A stretch of 64,000 nucleotides of DNA from Anniella stebbinsi (lineage: Eukaryota; Chordata; Lepidosauria; Squamata; Anniellidae), in contig JARDYH010000001.1 in assembly GCA_029215795.1 (NCBI GenBank), forward strand, positions 13,167,501-13,231,500. Reading direction: 5' to 3'. The translations under genes and the position numbers were made by a program. The notes under the pieces were generated by a model. It was not told the origin of the DNA. It saw only the letters and a list, made by a program, of their open reading frames with translations, and made no database searches. Numbering within the stretch: position 1 is the stretch's first letter; each line of letters starts with the position of its first letter. Positions 24,670 through 34,600 of the stretch are shown here, in pieces.

Positions 24670-25285
24670 GCTCTATCGTGAATAGTGAGTACAGAATTTT
24701 GTTTGTTTGGAAATCATCAGAACTTGCCCTGTTCGTAAACCCAAATGCAAATGGGAATGGGAGCACATTATTTTTTGAACAAACTTGCACATACCTGGAC
24801 ATGTGGCCACATTTGAAAAATGTTTATGTATGTTTCCTTTTTTGGAAACTGCATTTTTTTAAAAAAATTAAAAGTTACACTTTGGTTAATTTATTTATTG
24901 ATTTATTTATTACATTTATATCCCACCTTATTTTTCCAAGGCACTCAAGGCGGCATACATAATCCTCCTCTCCATTTTATCCTCACAACAAGAACCCTGT
25001 GAAGTAGGCTGGGCTGAGAGTCCATGACAGGCTCAAAGTCACCCAGTGTGTTTCCATGGCTGAGTGGGGACTAGAACACGGATCTCCCAATTTCCAGTCT
25101 GATGCTCTAACCACTACACCACACTGGCTCTCAGTGCACAATTTTTAAAAACACGCATGTAAATGTGTACTTTGAAAACAAAAGAATGAGAGAAAAAACC
25201 TAGTTCCCAACTAAAATGGGAATGATGAGACTCAAGCTTTGAACTGGAGTTTAGAGAATCTTGGTGAGTGCTTCCATCCCTAATT
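24670..25285. mobile_element. possible diverged hAT-type element interrupted by a SINE
   Basis: The left part carries CAAATGGGAATGGGAGCACA, shared with about 54665-54690. The right part ends CTTCCATCCCTA. The SINE at 24888-25135 separates them. The ends have not been matched exactly, so the limits are approximate. Confidence 0.4.
24888..25135 (-). repeat. tRNA-derived SINE with L2-type tail
   Basis: Minus strand: AGCCAGTGTGGTGTAGTGGT then TAGAGCATCAGACTGG (A-box region), a degenerate B box (GTGTTCTAGTCCCC), CTCAGCCATGG, then GGTGGGATATAAATGTAATA and an AAATAAAT tail. Same family as 11465-11712. Confidence 0.85.
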
Positions 25286-25525
25286 GTGGTACAGTAAAAA
25301 TTAGGGTTTAATGATTGTTAGCATTAGGAGGTTATTTTAAACATCTGCAGTTTTTACCGATTTGTATTGAACAGCGGGGATGCTGTGGGCAAGGGGCACC
25401 CAACTGGGTCTGGGGGGACAAACGGTCTCCCCAGCGTCCATCACCCCAGACCCAGTTTGCTGGAATGGCATGTTTGCGGGTCTGCGCTTTGAGTGCCTGT
25501 ACGATCCGCCATGTGTACGGCAGCC

Positions 25526-25580
25526 ATCCACTCTCATCCAGTGCCTTCATTGCTGCGCACACTGGAGGCACCAGATGAGG
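25526..25580 (-). repeat. 55-bp repeat, inverted partner at 27352
   Basis: Its reverse complement, containing CCAGTGTGCGCAGCAATGAA, matches 27352-27406 closely. Each copy is itself partly palindromic (CTCATCCAG...CCAGATGAG). Both probably derive from one dispersed repeat. Confidence 0.65.
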
Positions 25581-25994
25581 GTGCATAGTCGCGTGATGTG
25601 ACAGAGGGAATGAACTTTTGGCAAGCAGGACATAGGTGAGTTCATCCATCCCTAACTAACAGTGCCCATAAATGAATAGTAACTTCCCCTGTTAAATAAA
25701 GCATAACAACACCCCCTTTCAAGCTGTAACATAAGGAATTAATAAGCCATCTGTTATTGGTGGCCAGGTGGTTGATAGCCAAGCATTGGAAAGATGGCAA
25801 AGGGCTCCTTATTGATAATTGGTTCCAAAGGGTTTGGCAGATTGCCCTTTCAGAAAAATTGACCCCAAAAAAGAGGAAAGCATGAGGACAACTAAGCAAA
25901 GACAAACTGGAGTGGGTATGGAGGAAGTTTATTGAATTTGTGGACAAGGAGAAGATGGGAGAACACCTCCATCGGTGTATATAGAGCTATGGAC

Positions 25995-26214
25995 AGTATA
26001 GGCAGATGGGTAAAGGGACTAATTTTCAGGGTACCCTTAAATTAGTGAATGTTAAGTAACATTAAAGCCAGATGGGAACATGTATTTGTATTGACACTGA
26101 ATATATATTCAGTGTCAATACAAATACATGTTCCCATCTGGCTTTAATGTTACTTAACATTCACTAATTTAAGGGTACCCTGAAAATTAGTCCCTTTACC
26201 CATCTGCCTATACT
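25995..26214. repeat. perfect 220-bp palindrome
   Basis: Two 110-bp arms are exact reverse complements with no spacer. The centre lies between 26104 and 26105 inside GAATATATATTC. I compared the arms base by base and saw no mismatch; pairing fails first at 25994/26215. A (TA)n tract follows directly. It could be a fresh inverted duplication or an assembly artefact; I recognise no transposon ends. Confidence 0.95.
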
Positions 26215-26238
26215 ATATATATATATATATATATGTAA

Positions 26239-26276
<38 letters not shown>

Positions 26277-26412
26277 TAATTACATCATATATATATGATG
26301 TATATGTATATAAGTATTACATCATATATACATATGATGTAATATAATTACATCATATATATATGATGTATATGTATATAAGTATTACATCATATATATA
26401 TGATGTAATACT
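26215..26412. repeat. AT-rich cruciform-prone tract
   Basis: (TA)n runs alternate with TGATGTAATTACATCA palindromes. A segment beginning TACATCATATATATATGATG recurs after 69 bp (26281 and 26350). This is simple, self-complementary DNA. Confidence 0.85.
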
Positions 26413-26469
26413 TAATCTATGTAACTGGAACTACAAACTACAAAAATAAAATATTTTAAAAAACAATAC

Positions 26470-26530
26470 CCTCTTTCTTTCTTTCTTTCTTTCTTCCTTT
26501 CTTTCTTCCTATCTTCCTTCCTTCCTTTTT
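26470..26530. repeat. (CTTT)n/(CTTC)n microsatellite
   Basis: Pyrimidine tetranucleotide run with interruptions. Confidence 0.9.
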
Positions 26531-29335
26531 CATGATGCACCTTTTTCTAAAGTCTGCATTCTGTAAACTAGGACCACAAGCTCTAGAATGCACAAGCTTT
26601 GGCCACAAAATCCACTTGCATTTGTTTTCAGTAGTGTGAACAGGGCATGTTTTGGTCTTCAACAACCAGAAATGAAATTCTCGTACATCCCTAGAGTCGG
26701 ATGCCATACTTGAAGGGAGGGAATGGCTAGCTGGAACCTTTGCAGGAGCACTCCTCTTAGACGTGAGCGATGTTTCATTGCAGATCTCACTTGTACTCAT
26801 GAAATATTGCTGCAAGGAAGCTTCATCAAGAGCTATTCCCTTTCTCCTTGCCACTTTTAAGGCATGACTTCATTCAAAGCAGCACCAGCTAACTCGGCAA
26901 TAATTAGCAGCGTACTTCTCTCGGAGCAGGCAAAGTTCTGAGGAAGGGCAGAGTGTCCTTACCAGAAATTATTCCTTCCAGATGGGAAAAGTGCAGCCTT
27001 TTCGCCAGCAAACATATTTAGGATCAAAGCTTTAGCTCTCAGAGAGGCTGAAATGATGATTGTGCCAGTAGTGGCTCTGGAGTCTTTCTGCAAGTTAAGG
27101 CACTGCAGAGAAAACATTGAAGTTGAAAAGAGAACAGTATGGCAAAAACAGAAGAAGAATCCATTTAACCTCATATCACAATAGCACAAGCTCTTGCCTG
27201 GAACAGGGAACTGAAGTGAGGATGAAACAGAAACACCCCAGTCCCATGGCATTGAAGGTCTGATTCATGCATGGAACACTGCATCCACATCATGGCACTG
27301 TACAAGCATGTTTGAGGCTCGGTGAGCATTCAATGACATCACAAGACCATCCATCCTCATCTGGCATCTCCAGTGTGCGCAGCAATGAAGGCTCTGGATG
27401 AGGGTGCCCATGAACCTCTATTATTTCTGTCCCCAAATGTTGAGCCAAAAGACATGATTTGTATATGCTCATTCATGGCAGTCAAACCATGGTTTGAACA
27501 TTACATCTCCACAAGGGGCAGGATGATATAAGGAACTCTGAATGGAGGTTCACTGGAAGTTGATCCCAGCAGAGACAAAGTCCTTCAAATGGTTTCAAGG
27601 ATTAACTTGGTGATGAAAACAGTGTGATGTCGTTGTTTTCTTAGACTTTGTTTTGAAATTTATTTTATCTTCAATGATAGAGCTCCGATCAGCTGTTGCC
27701 AGCTGGGGGCTCCATCCCCACCTCACCACCAGAATGCTCCAGACACCATTTTCCCCAAGAATGCTCTAGGCAATACCGTCTTTTCTGGGCAAGGAGAGAA
27801 ATGACTGCCACCAGCTGACAGTTGCCAAGGGGAGATCCGCCACTGGCGTTATAGCCAGCACCACTAAAAGAAAGAAAAACAAAAAGGAAAGAGGAAAAGG
27901 ACAGCTGAATTGCTACAGCTGCCAATGGCAAGTTTCCTTAACTTGGGGATGTGGGACACTGGGAATTCCAGTCTGTTTAATCCCAACAGGATTCCACAGC
28001 ATGTCTGTTCTGATAAGTGATGGTGGACTATAGCAAATTTCCCCCCTTCTTCCTGTTTCCAGAAATGTTTGCACATTTCTTTTTGGGGTTCCACCATTTT
28101 CACACATCATAATTTGCACAAATTGTAATTTGCACATTACAATATTTTGGGATCTTGAAATTTGCACAAATGTTATTTTTATTTTTATTTTATTGACAAA
28201 GGTGTGCAGGTGCACATAATCACAACTCTGCCTATCCACTATTTCCTCTTGTCAAAATCCTTCTCAGTTTCATCCATTCTGCACACTACTTCATTTAGAG
28301 TCCTATTCCATACTTTTCAAAGAACTTCTGGATTTCATCCTCCACTTCAGATCTTACTGAGGGGAAGGGGAAGAATTTACAAGTTCTTTGACAAGTACAG
28401 AATATGGTTCTGCTGGGATATGTGAAGTTTGTGGATTTGGGTTTAGAGACAAACTGTGGTTTGTGCAAACCATAGTTGGCCAGATTCAGACTTCATAGAA
28501 AACTATGGTTTGCTCAAACCAGTCGTGAAAGGGGGGAAATAATTAGAACAGATAAGGGATGGGAGAGTGGGTGCTGGAGTAGGAACTGGATTTGGAAAAA
28601 GGGACAAGAGAAGCCCCAAGCCCATTCATGGCAGTCAAACCATAGTTTGAATATTACATCTAGAGCAGGTCTACTTTGGATTGTGGAATTCATTTCAGAG
28701 TTCCTTGTATCATCCTGCCCCTTGTGCAGGGCATGAAATAAGAATTTCTTTTTTTAAAAAAAAATAAAGTTAAAAGGCAGACTTCTAAAATAAATGTAAG
28801 ATGATGCATCCTCATCAACTAGTGATCCCTATTAAGTGATGAATATGTCAGCTATAGGAATGAATATTTCATCATCTGATGGTGCACATATTGACAACAT
28901 ATGCGAAGTATTTGTCGTTCTTCCATGGGCAGATTCCTACTGACTCTGTGACATGACTTATCTGCAATCGTCATTCTGGTTGTCTCATCTCTGCTCTCTG
29001 CTTTTATATACAAAAAGCAACTAATTTGTCAGCTTGCCAGCTGTAACTAGCCAAGATGAAGCTCAGCTAATTTAATAGGAACTGTTCAATAGCTTCGACC
29101 CACCTGACACCGTCAGTTAAGATGGCTCGACAGTGCCTTGTCTTTCATTATTTCTAGCTGCTCCTTCAGAATACCTGAACACTAAGTCAAATAGCATGTG
29201 TGGAAGTCAATAGGTCTGACTTTTCCCTCAAGGACATTCATTTTGATGCCAGAAGCTGTCAACTAGGAAATCATGTACTGTGATAGTAAGAGGGCATGAA
29301 TTAAAAACACTTTGGGCCAAAGAAAGAGACAGGGG
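26531..29335. other. non-genic stretch with small repeats
   Basis: No gene is recognised. CAGTCAAACCATGGTTTGAA at about 27480 recurs at 28636, and CACAAGGGGCAGGATGATAT at 27511 has its inverse at about 28710-28730, so a small palindromic repeat family is present. TACATCCCTAG near 26685 looks like a lone hAT-type element end. Confidence 0.5.
27352..27406 (+). repeat. 55-bp repeat, inverted partner at 25526
   Basis: Contains CATCTCCAGTGTGCGCAGCA then ATGAAGGCTCTGGATGAGGG, matching the reverse complement of 25526-25580. Confidence 0.65.
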
Positions 29336-29530
29336 CCATGTCTACACCATGCATATATCCCTGGATCATCTCTAGGTTGTCCCTGTGCATCCAGATTACG
29401 CACAGGGTGTCCCGGGGTCAACCAGGGATAACCAGAGACTTTCCCCAGGATATATGCGACAGGGGATGTCCCGTTTTTTCCACAATTCCGGGACAACCCT
29501 GAAGACAGTATGGTGCAGGCTCCCAGATCC
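29336..29530. mobile_element. partial GGCC-ended MITE
   Basis: Begins GGGCCATGTCTACACCATGC and holds internal inverse segments (GCATATATCCCTGG and CCCAGGATATATGC). The right end is not clear. Confidence 0.45.
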
Positions 29531-30485
29531 TCAAACTGGAACAGAGCCATGCGGGTGGTTCTGTGCCCATGGGAGGGCAGGATGATATAAGGAACTGCCA
29601 GCTTATGCCGTTAATGTTGTGCTAGAGGTTGCTTATCCCATTGATACATCAATTGTGTAACTGCAGTGGTCCCACTGTATACTGCCCATTGGAAACTACA
29701 CAAGCTTTGTGATCTGTAGTTAGGTCCCTTTACTAAAATTTGGAATGCCCAGCTATCCGGCTGCCACAGGCTTTAGCTTGGACACTAATCTTTAAGTATA
29801 TGTCAAGACTCCAACATCAGTATTGACCCAGTGAACTGGAACATGGCATTGGCTGTAAGCAGTGGTATTATACTGAGTGAAGATCATAGGTCCACAGAAG
29901 TCTTCTTCAGCAATTCAATCAAGGCAATGAACATACCCATCCCCTGACATCCATGCACATAGCATGAATGCCTATAACAGCGAAGTCCCTGCATGTTACC
30001 TATATATGCAAATGCTTTCCTGCTACAGATATTTGCACTGGATTTATTTATTCTTTATGCATTTTAAAGTATCTATATCACACCTTTTCTCTTACCAGTT
30101 CAAGGCAGCTAAGTAAAGGAACAATAACACCAACAAATTATACACACCCACACATACAACACACAAGTAGAAACATCCTTTCATTTTATAATATGCTGAT
30201 TTGCATATCCCTACTCACTAAATTTCACCAAAAGTGAAATTTGGAGATTATATATATATATATATATTACATAGAACCATCCCAGGAATTAAGCCTAGTG
30301 AAATGCATTATTGTGGTTCAACACATCTTTAAATTTAAGATCTTTACAAAAATCACAATATGTTTAAATGCATAGACCTAGGATGGGGGTATCTTATTAC
30401 AAAAAGTCTTCTTGACAGAAGACTGGACGTGCCTTTCACAATGGCTGCATATTGAACGGATGCATCAAGTATCTTTTGGAGACAC

Positions 30486-30493
30486 GTTTCCAC
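30486..30493. repeat. left target-site duplication of the giant hAT element
   Basis: GTTTCCAC, identical to 43370-43377. An 8-bp duplication is characteristic of hAT insertion. Confidence 0.95.
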
Positions 30494-30514
30494 TAGGGAT
30501 GTGCACTGACCCCC

Positions 30515-30648
30515 CGGATCGGATCGGATAGCGGATCGGAATCGGACCTGGGGGGTCGGATCGGATCGGATCGGATCGGATCGTGTGTCGGATCGGATCG
30601 GATCCGATTCCGATCCGCGGATCGGATTTTCCGATCCGGATCGGACGC
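30515..30648. repeat. subterminal (CGGAT)n pentamer zone, left
   Basis: Runs of CGGATCGGATCGGATCGGAT in both orientations. Subterminal short repeats in hAT elements often bind transposase, so this is a candidate binding region (inference). It differs in detail from the right-hand zone although the sequence internal to it is nearly identical. Confidence 0.85.
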
Positions 30649-31274
30649 CATTTTGAATGCTTTTTCCTATAGCAAATTATTGTTTTACAAAAACGCCTAT
30701 AACTTTTTCATTTTTAACGACAGAAGGATGAAACTTGGGCACATTGTACACTGGTTAGGGATAGGTATCTGTGAGAAATTTCAGAAAGATTGGTGCATGC
30801 AGTTTGTGGCAATTAATTTTTTAATAAATAACATGGAATGCCTATAACTCGGTCATTTTTAAAGTTACACACATGAAACTTTGCCACATTGTAGGTGGAA
30901 CCTTGGGACCCACGTGTGTGAAATCCCAGAACCGTGGGTGCTTGCCTGGTGTGGCAATGAATTTTTGAAAAATGGGTAGTAGTGGGGTAAATGCAGTTAT
31001 GCCTCCCATGTTTTTATTTTTAAAGATACAAACAGGACACTTCGGCACATTACAGGGAACACTTCCCTTGATATGTGTGTAAAATTTCAGACAGCTAGCT
31101 CCAGGCATGTGTTGGCAATGAATTGTTGAAAATTGGGTAGCAGTGGGGTAAAATACAGTTTTGCCTCCCATTTTTTTATTTTCAAAGATACAAACGGGAA
31201 ACTTTGGCACATTGCAGGGAACACTTCACTTCAAATGTGTGTGAAATTTCCGGAAGCTAGGTGCAACATTTTAG

Positions 31275-31876
31275 TGGGAAACGAACGTTTATTCATGGCA
31301 TTTCACATGGGATTTATGGGTTGGTTTTAAGAGCTACAAACCTCTAACTCGCTCACATGGCACAGGACCTATGCCCGCTCAAACGCTGGAAATTTAACAA
31401 ACTTTGGTGCAATGCTTTAGTGGGAAAACAAAGGTTTATGCATGGCATTTCACATGGGATTTATGGGTTGGTTTTAAGAGCTACAAACCTCTAACTCGCT
31501 CACATGGCACAGGACCTATGCCCGCTCAAACGCTGGAAATTTAACAAACTTTGGTGCAATGCTTTAGTGGGAAAACAAAGGTTTATGCATGGCATTTCAC
31601 ATGGGATTTATGGGTTGGTTTTAAGAGCTACAAAACTCTAACTCGCTCACATGGCACAGGACCTATGCCCGCTCAAACGCTGGAAATTTAACAAACTTTG
31701 GTGCAATGCTTTAGTGGGAAAACAAAGGTTTATGCATGGCATTTCACATGGGATTTATGGGTTTGTTTTAAGAGCTACAAACCTCTAACTCGCTCACATG
31801 GCACAGGACCTATGCCCGCTCAAACGCTGGAAATTTAACAAACTTTGGTGCAATGCTTTAGTGGGAAAACAAAGGT
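31275..31876 (+). repeat. 147-bp tandem repeat in left arm (four copies)
   Basis: The word TGGGAAAACAAAGG (first copy variant TGGGAAACGAACG) recurs at 31275, 31421, 31568, 31715 and 31862, a spacing of 146-147 bp. Copies differ by only one or two bases. Confidence 0.95.
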
Positions 31877-32238
31877 TAAACTTTATTATTTTAAACCTTC
31901 AGGAAGGGGACATTGCCTGCCTGGTGTGGATTGGTAATGAGGGAAGAAAGTTTCACTTATTCATTTGTAAAATGTAAAGTGATTGTAAATTGCTTTAGGG
32001 ACCCATACATTTACATGACAAGACAGGTGTTGGTTGCAGGAATGCTACCAAATGCACTAGTAGCTAATCCCAGGTAATAGCTATTCAGATCCTAGCTAAT
32101 AGCTATTATTCAGATCCTAGCCTGGGAAGGGATCTTGCAGGATAAGTGATTGTTCTTTTCTTGTGTACTATGTAATTCTAAACCAGAAGGCTGCTTTGAT
32201 GTAGAGCCAATCCACATGGTCTCTTGCAGCACCTAGTA

Positions 32239-33158
32239 TTATTTATTTCTCCTTCCACAGCAGAATCTGGAAGGCGGGCAGGCAGGCTGGCATTTAATGG
32301 GCAAAGTCCAACAGCGGCATTGGGGACTGGGTGACATTCTCCTTGAGGGCGAATGCCAAGTCCCATGGCTTGTGCGAGGAGGGCGGCTTGCTCTCTTTGC
32401 AGGAAGGATCTGGGAGGCGGCAGGCGGCATCAGCAGCGGGCGGGCAGGCTGGCATTTAATGGGCAAAGTCCAACAGCGGCTTTGGGGACTGGGTGACATT
32501 CTCCTTGAGGGCGAATGCCAAGTCCCATGGCTTGTGCGAGGAGGGCGGCTTGCTCTCTTTGCAGGAAGGATCTGGAAGGCGGCAGGCGGCATCAGCAGCG
32601 GGCGGGCAGGCTGGCATTTAATGGGCAAAGTCCAACAGCGGCTTTGGGGACTGGGTGACATTCTCCTTGAGGGCGAATGCCAAGTCCCATGGCTTGTGCG
32701 AGGAGGGCGGCTTGCTCTCTTTGCAGGAAGGATCTGGAAGGCGGCAGGCGGCATCAGCAGCGGGCGGGCAGGCTGGCATTTAATGGGCAAAGTCCAACAG
32801 CGGCTTTGGGGACTGGGTGACATTCTCCTTGAGGGCGAATGCCAAGTCCCATGGCTTGTGCGAGGAGGGCGGCTTGCTCTCTTTGCAGGAAGGATCTGGG
32901 AGGCGGCAGGCGGCATCAGCAGCGGGCGGGCAGGCTGGCATTTAATGGGCAAAGTCCAACAGCGGCTTTGGGGACTGGGTGACATTCTCCTTGAGGGCGA
33001 ATGCCAAGTCCCATGGCTTGTGCGAGGAGGGCGGCTTGCTCTCTTTGCAGGAAGGATCTGGAAGGCGGCAGGCGGCATCAGCAGCGGGCGGGCAGGCTGG
33101 CATTTAATGGGCAAAGTCTCTCCTTTCCCGGGCACTGTGGCAGTGAGAGTGCCATAGG
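32239..33158 (-). CDS. putative terminal exon of a spliced passenger gene (162-bp repeats)
   Basis: On the minus strand a polypyrimidine tract and TTTTGCAG lie just above 33158, giving a strong acceptor. Entered with one carried-over base, the frame starts xCC-TAT-GGC and stays open for about 300 codons, through a little over five copies of a 54-codon unit rich in Pro, Ser and Arg (one unit begins LPIKCQPARPLLMPPAA). It ends Asn-Lys-stop at 32239, where AATAAA (32242-32247) overlaps the stop. I recognise no domain. Because the unit length is a multiple of three, the opposite strand is open too, so openness alone is not evidence of coding. The evidence is the acceptor, the phase match with the exon at 33364 and the polyadenylation signal. 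It could be an untranslated or non-functional array. Confidence 0.35.
32242..32247 (-). terminator. polyadenylation signal AATAAA
   Basis: AATAAA on the minus strand, overlapping the stop codon of the frame above. It is the first canonical signal seen downstream of the transposase and splice-unit arrays on that strand. Confidence 0.45.
32291..33100. repeat. 162-bp tandem array, five units
   Basis: CATTTAATGGGCAAAGTC recurs at 32291, 32453, 32615, 32777, 32939 and 33101, an exact 162-bp period. Units are nearly identical. A single related unit, with CATGTAATGGGC, sits at 34600-34803, which may be the ancestral form. Confidence 0.97.
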
Positions 33159-33363
33159 CTGCAAAAGAAGAAGGGGGGGGAAAAAGAATGAATATTAGTT
33201 GACCACTTCAACACAACCAGCTCCCTTCCACCCAGGATTGCCCTTCCTGAGTGCCCACGCCAAAGCAGGCACACGGGGCTGCCTGCTCACTCGGAAGTTA
33301 GCAGGCAGACAGCCAACCTTCAGTTAGGTGGAAGGTGCCCCCCCCCATTCACAGAACACTTAC

Positions 33364-33479
33364 CGTAGTCCTCCTGAGGGCGTTGTTGATAAGATGCCAC
33401 TTCCAGGCGGGCAGTGACGGGCAGGTGGGCAGTCTGCATTACCGTCTCTCCTGGGCACTGTGGCAAAGAGTTCCATAGG
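33364..33479 (-). CDS. putative internal exon A (116 nt)
   Basis: Minus strand: acceptor tract of C/T ending TTTTGCAG at 33480-33481, then CCTATGGAACTC...GAGGACTACG, then donor GTAAGTG at 33363. The open phase takes two bases from upstream and passes one downstream (…VASYQQRPQEDY+G). That fits both the B-type exon upstream and the terminal exon downstream. It is duplicated at 33983-34098. No known domain. It is coding only by inference from splice signals and phase. Confidence 0.4.
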
Positions 33480-33650
33480 CTGCAAAAGAAGAAGGGGGGG
33501 GGGAAGAATATGAGGAAAATGATACTTTTCCACCACTGGCTCCCTCCCACCCAAGACTGGCATGTGCCCGTCCTGAGTGCCCACGCCCCAGCAGGCACAC
33601 GGGGCTGCCTGCTTGCTTACTCGTGGGTAAGCTCTCTGACAGGCTCTTAC

Positions 33651-33765
33651 CAGAGTCGTGCGGGCGACGTGAATCGATGGGCCACCTCCATGCGGCCGTG
33701 GCTGGGGCAGATGGGCAGTCTGGATTCACGGGTACGCTTTGCGCAGTGGCGAAGAGTTCCATAGG
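33651..33765 (-). CDS. putative internal exon B (115 nt)
   Basis: Minus strand: acceptor TTTTGCAG above 33765, donor GTAAGAG below 33651. The phase that stays open takes one base and passes two (…RMEVAHRFTSPARL+TG), which matches exon A. The other entry phases of A or B hit stops when chained. Duplicated at 34269-34383. Confidence 0.4.
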
Positions 33766-33982
33766 CTGCAAAAGAAGGAGGGGGGGGGGAAAGAATTAAC
33801 ATGAGATAAATCATACTTTTCCACCATTGGCTCCCTCTCACCCAGGACTGGCATCTGCCCGGTCCTGAGTGCCCACGCCCCAGTAGGCACACGGGGCTGC
33901 CTGCTCACTCGGAAGTTAGCAGGCAGACAGCCAACCTTCAGTTAGGTGGAAGGTGCCCCCCCCCCATTCACAGAACACTTAC

Positions 33983-34098
33983 CGTAGTCCTCCTGAGGGC
34001 GTTGTTGATAAGATGCCACTTCCAGGCGGGCAGTGACGGGCAGGTGGGCAGTCTGCATTACCGTCTCTCCTGGGCACTGTGGCAAAGAGTTCCATAGG
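33983..34098 (-). CDS. putative internal exon A, second copy
   Basis: Same 116-nt segment as 33364-33479, with the same acceptor and GTAAGTG donor. It is in compatible phase with the B-type copies on either side. Confidence 0.4.
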
Positions 34099-34268
34099 CT
34101 GCAAAAGAAGAGGGGGGGGGGAAGAATATGAGGAAAATGATACTTTTCCACCACTGGCTCCCTCCCACCCAAGACTGGCATGTGCCCGTCCTGAGTGCCC
34201 ACGCCCCAGCAGGCACACGGGGCTGCCTGCTTGCTTACTCGTGGGTAAGCTCTCTGACAGGCTCTTAC

Positions 34269-34383
34269 CAGAGTCGTGCGGGCGACGTGAATCGATGGGC
34301 CACCTCCATGCGGCCGTGGCTGGGGCAGATGGGCAGTCTGGATTCACGGGTACGCTTTGCGCAGTGGCGAAGAGTTCCATAGG
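34269..34383 (-). CDS. putative internal exon B, second copy
   Basis: Same 115-nt segment as 33651-33765, with the same splice signals. Confidence 0.4.
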
Positions 34384-34600
34384 CTGCAAAAGAAGGAGGG
34401 GGGGGGGAAAAGAATTAACATGAGATAAATCATACTTTTCCACCATTGGCTCCCTCTCACCCAGGACTGGCATCTGCCCGGTCCTGAGTGCCCACGCCCC
34501 AGTAGGCACACGGGGCTGCCTGCTCACTCGGAAGTTAGCAGGCAGACAGCCAACCTTCAGTTAGGTGGAAGGTGCCCCCCCCCATTCACAGAACACTTAC

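Larger units (their letters stand above)
30494..31908 (+). repeat. left terminal inverted repeat
   Basis: Pairs with 42097-43369. From outside in: a 12-bp hAT end, a CGGAT pentamer zone, degenerate ~150-bp units (each with a GGCACATTG and a CCTATAACT-like word), then four copies of a 147-bp tandem unit. It ends near CCTTCAGGAA. It is one 147-bp unit longer than the right arm. Confidence 0.93.
33303..34590. repeat. 618-619-bp tandem duplication
   Basis: The junction word CCCATTCACAGAACACTTAC falls at about 33343, 33962 and 34580. The two complete units are almost identical. Each contains two splice-bounded segments on the minus strand. Confidence 0.95.

Noticed and set aside
30842..31210. Identical 122-codon frames in both inverted repeats
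   Set aside because: They have no start context or domain and lie in repeat units. Identity reflects the near-identity of the arms, not protein constraint.
31275..31876. Regular direct repeats that might suggest a CRISPR array
   Set aside because: The repeats are 147 bp, contiguous without unique spacers, and lie in a vertebrate transposon arm.
32297..33157. A 286-codon plus-strand frame across the 162-bp array
   Set aside because: It is the mirror of the minus-strand frame, with no splice or polyadenylation context on the plus strand. Openness is explained by the 54-codon period.
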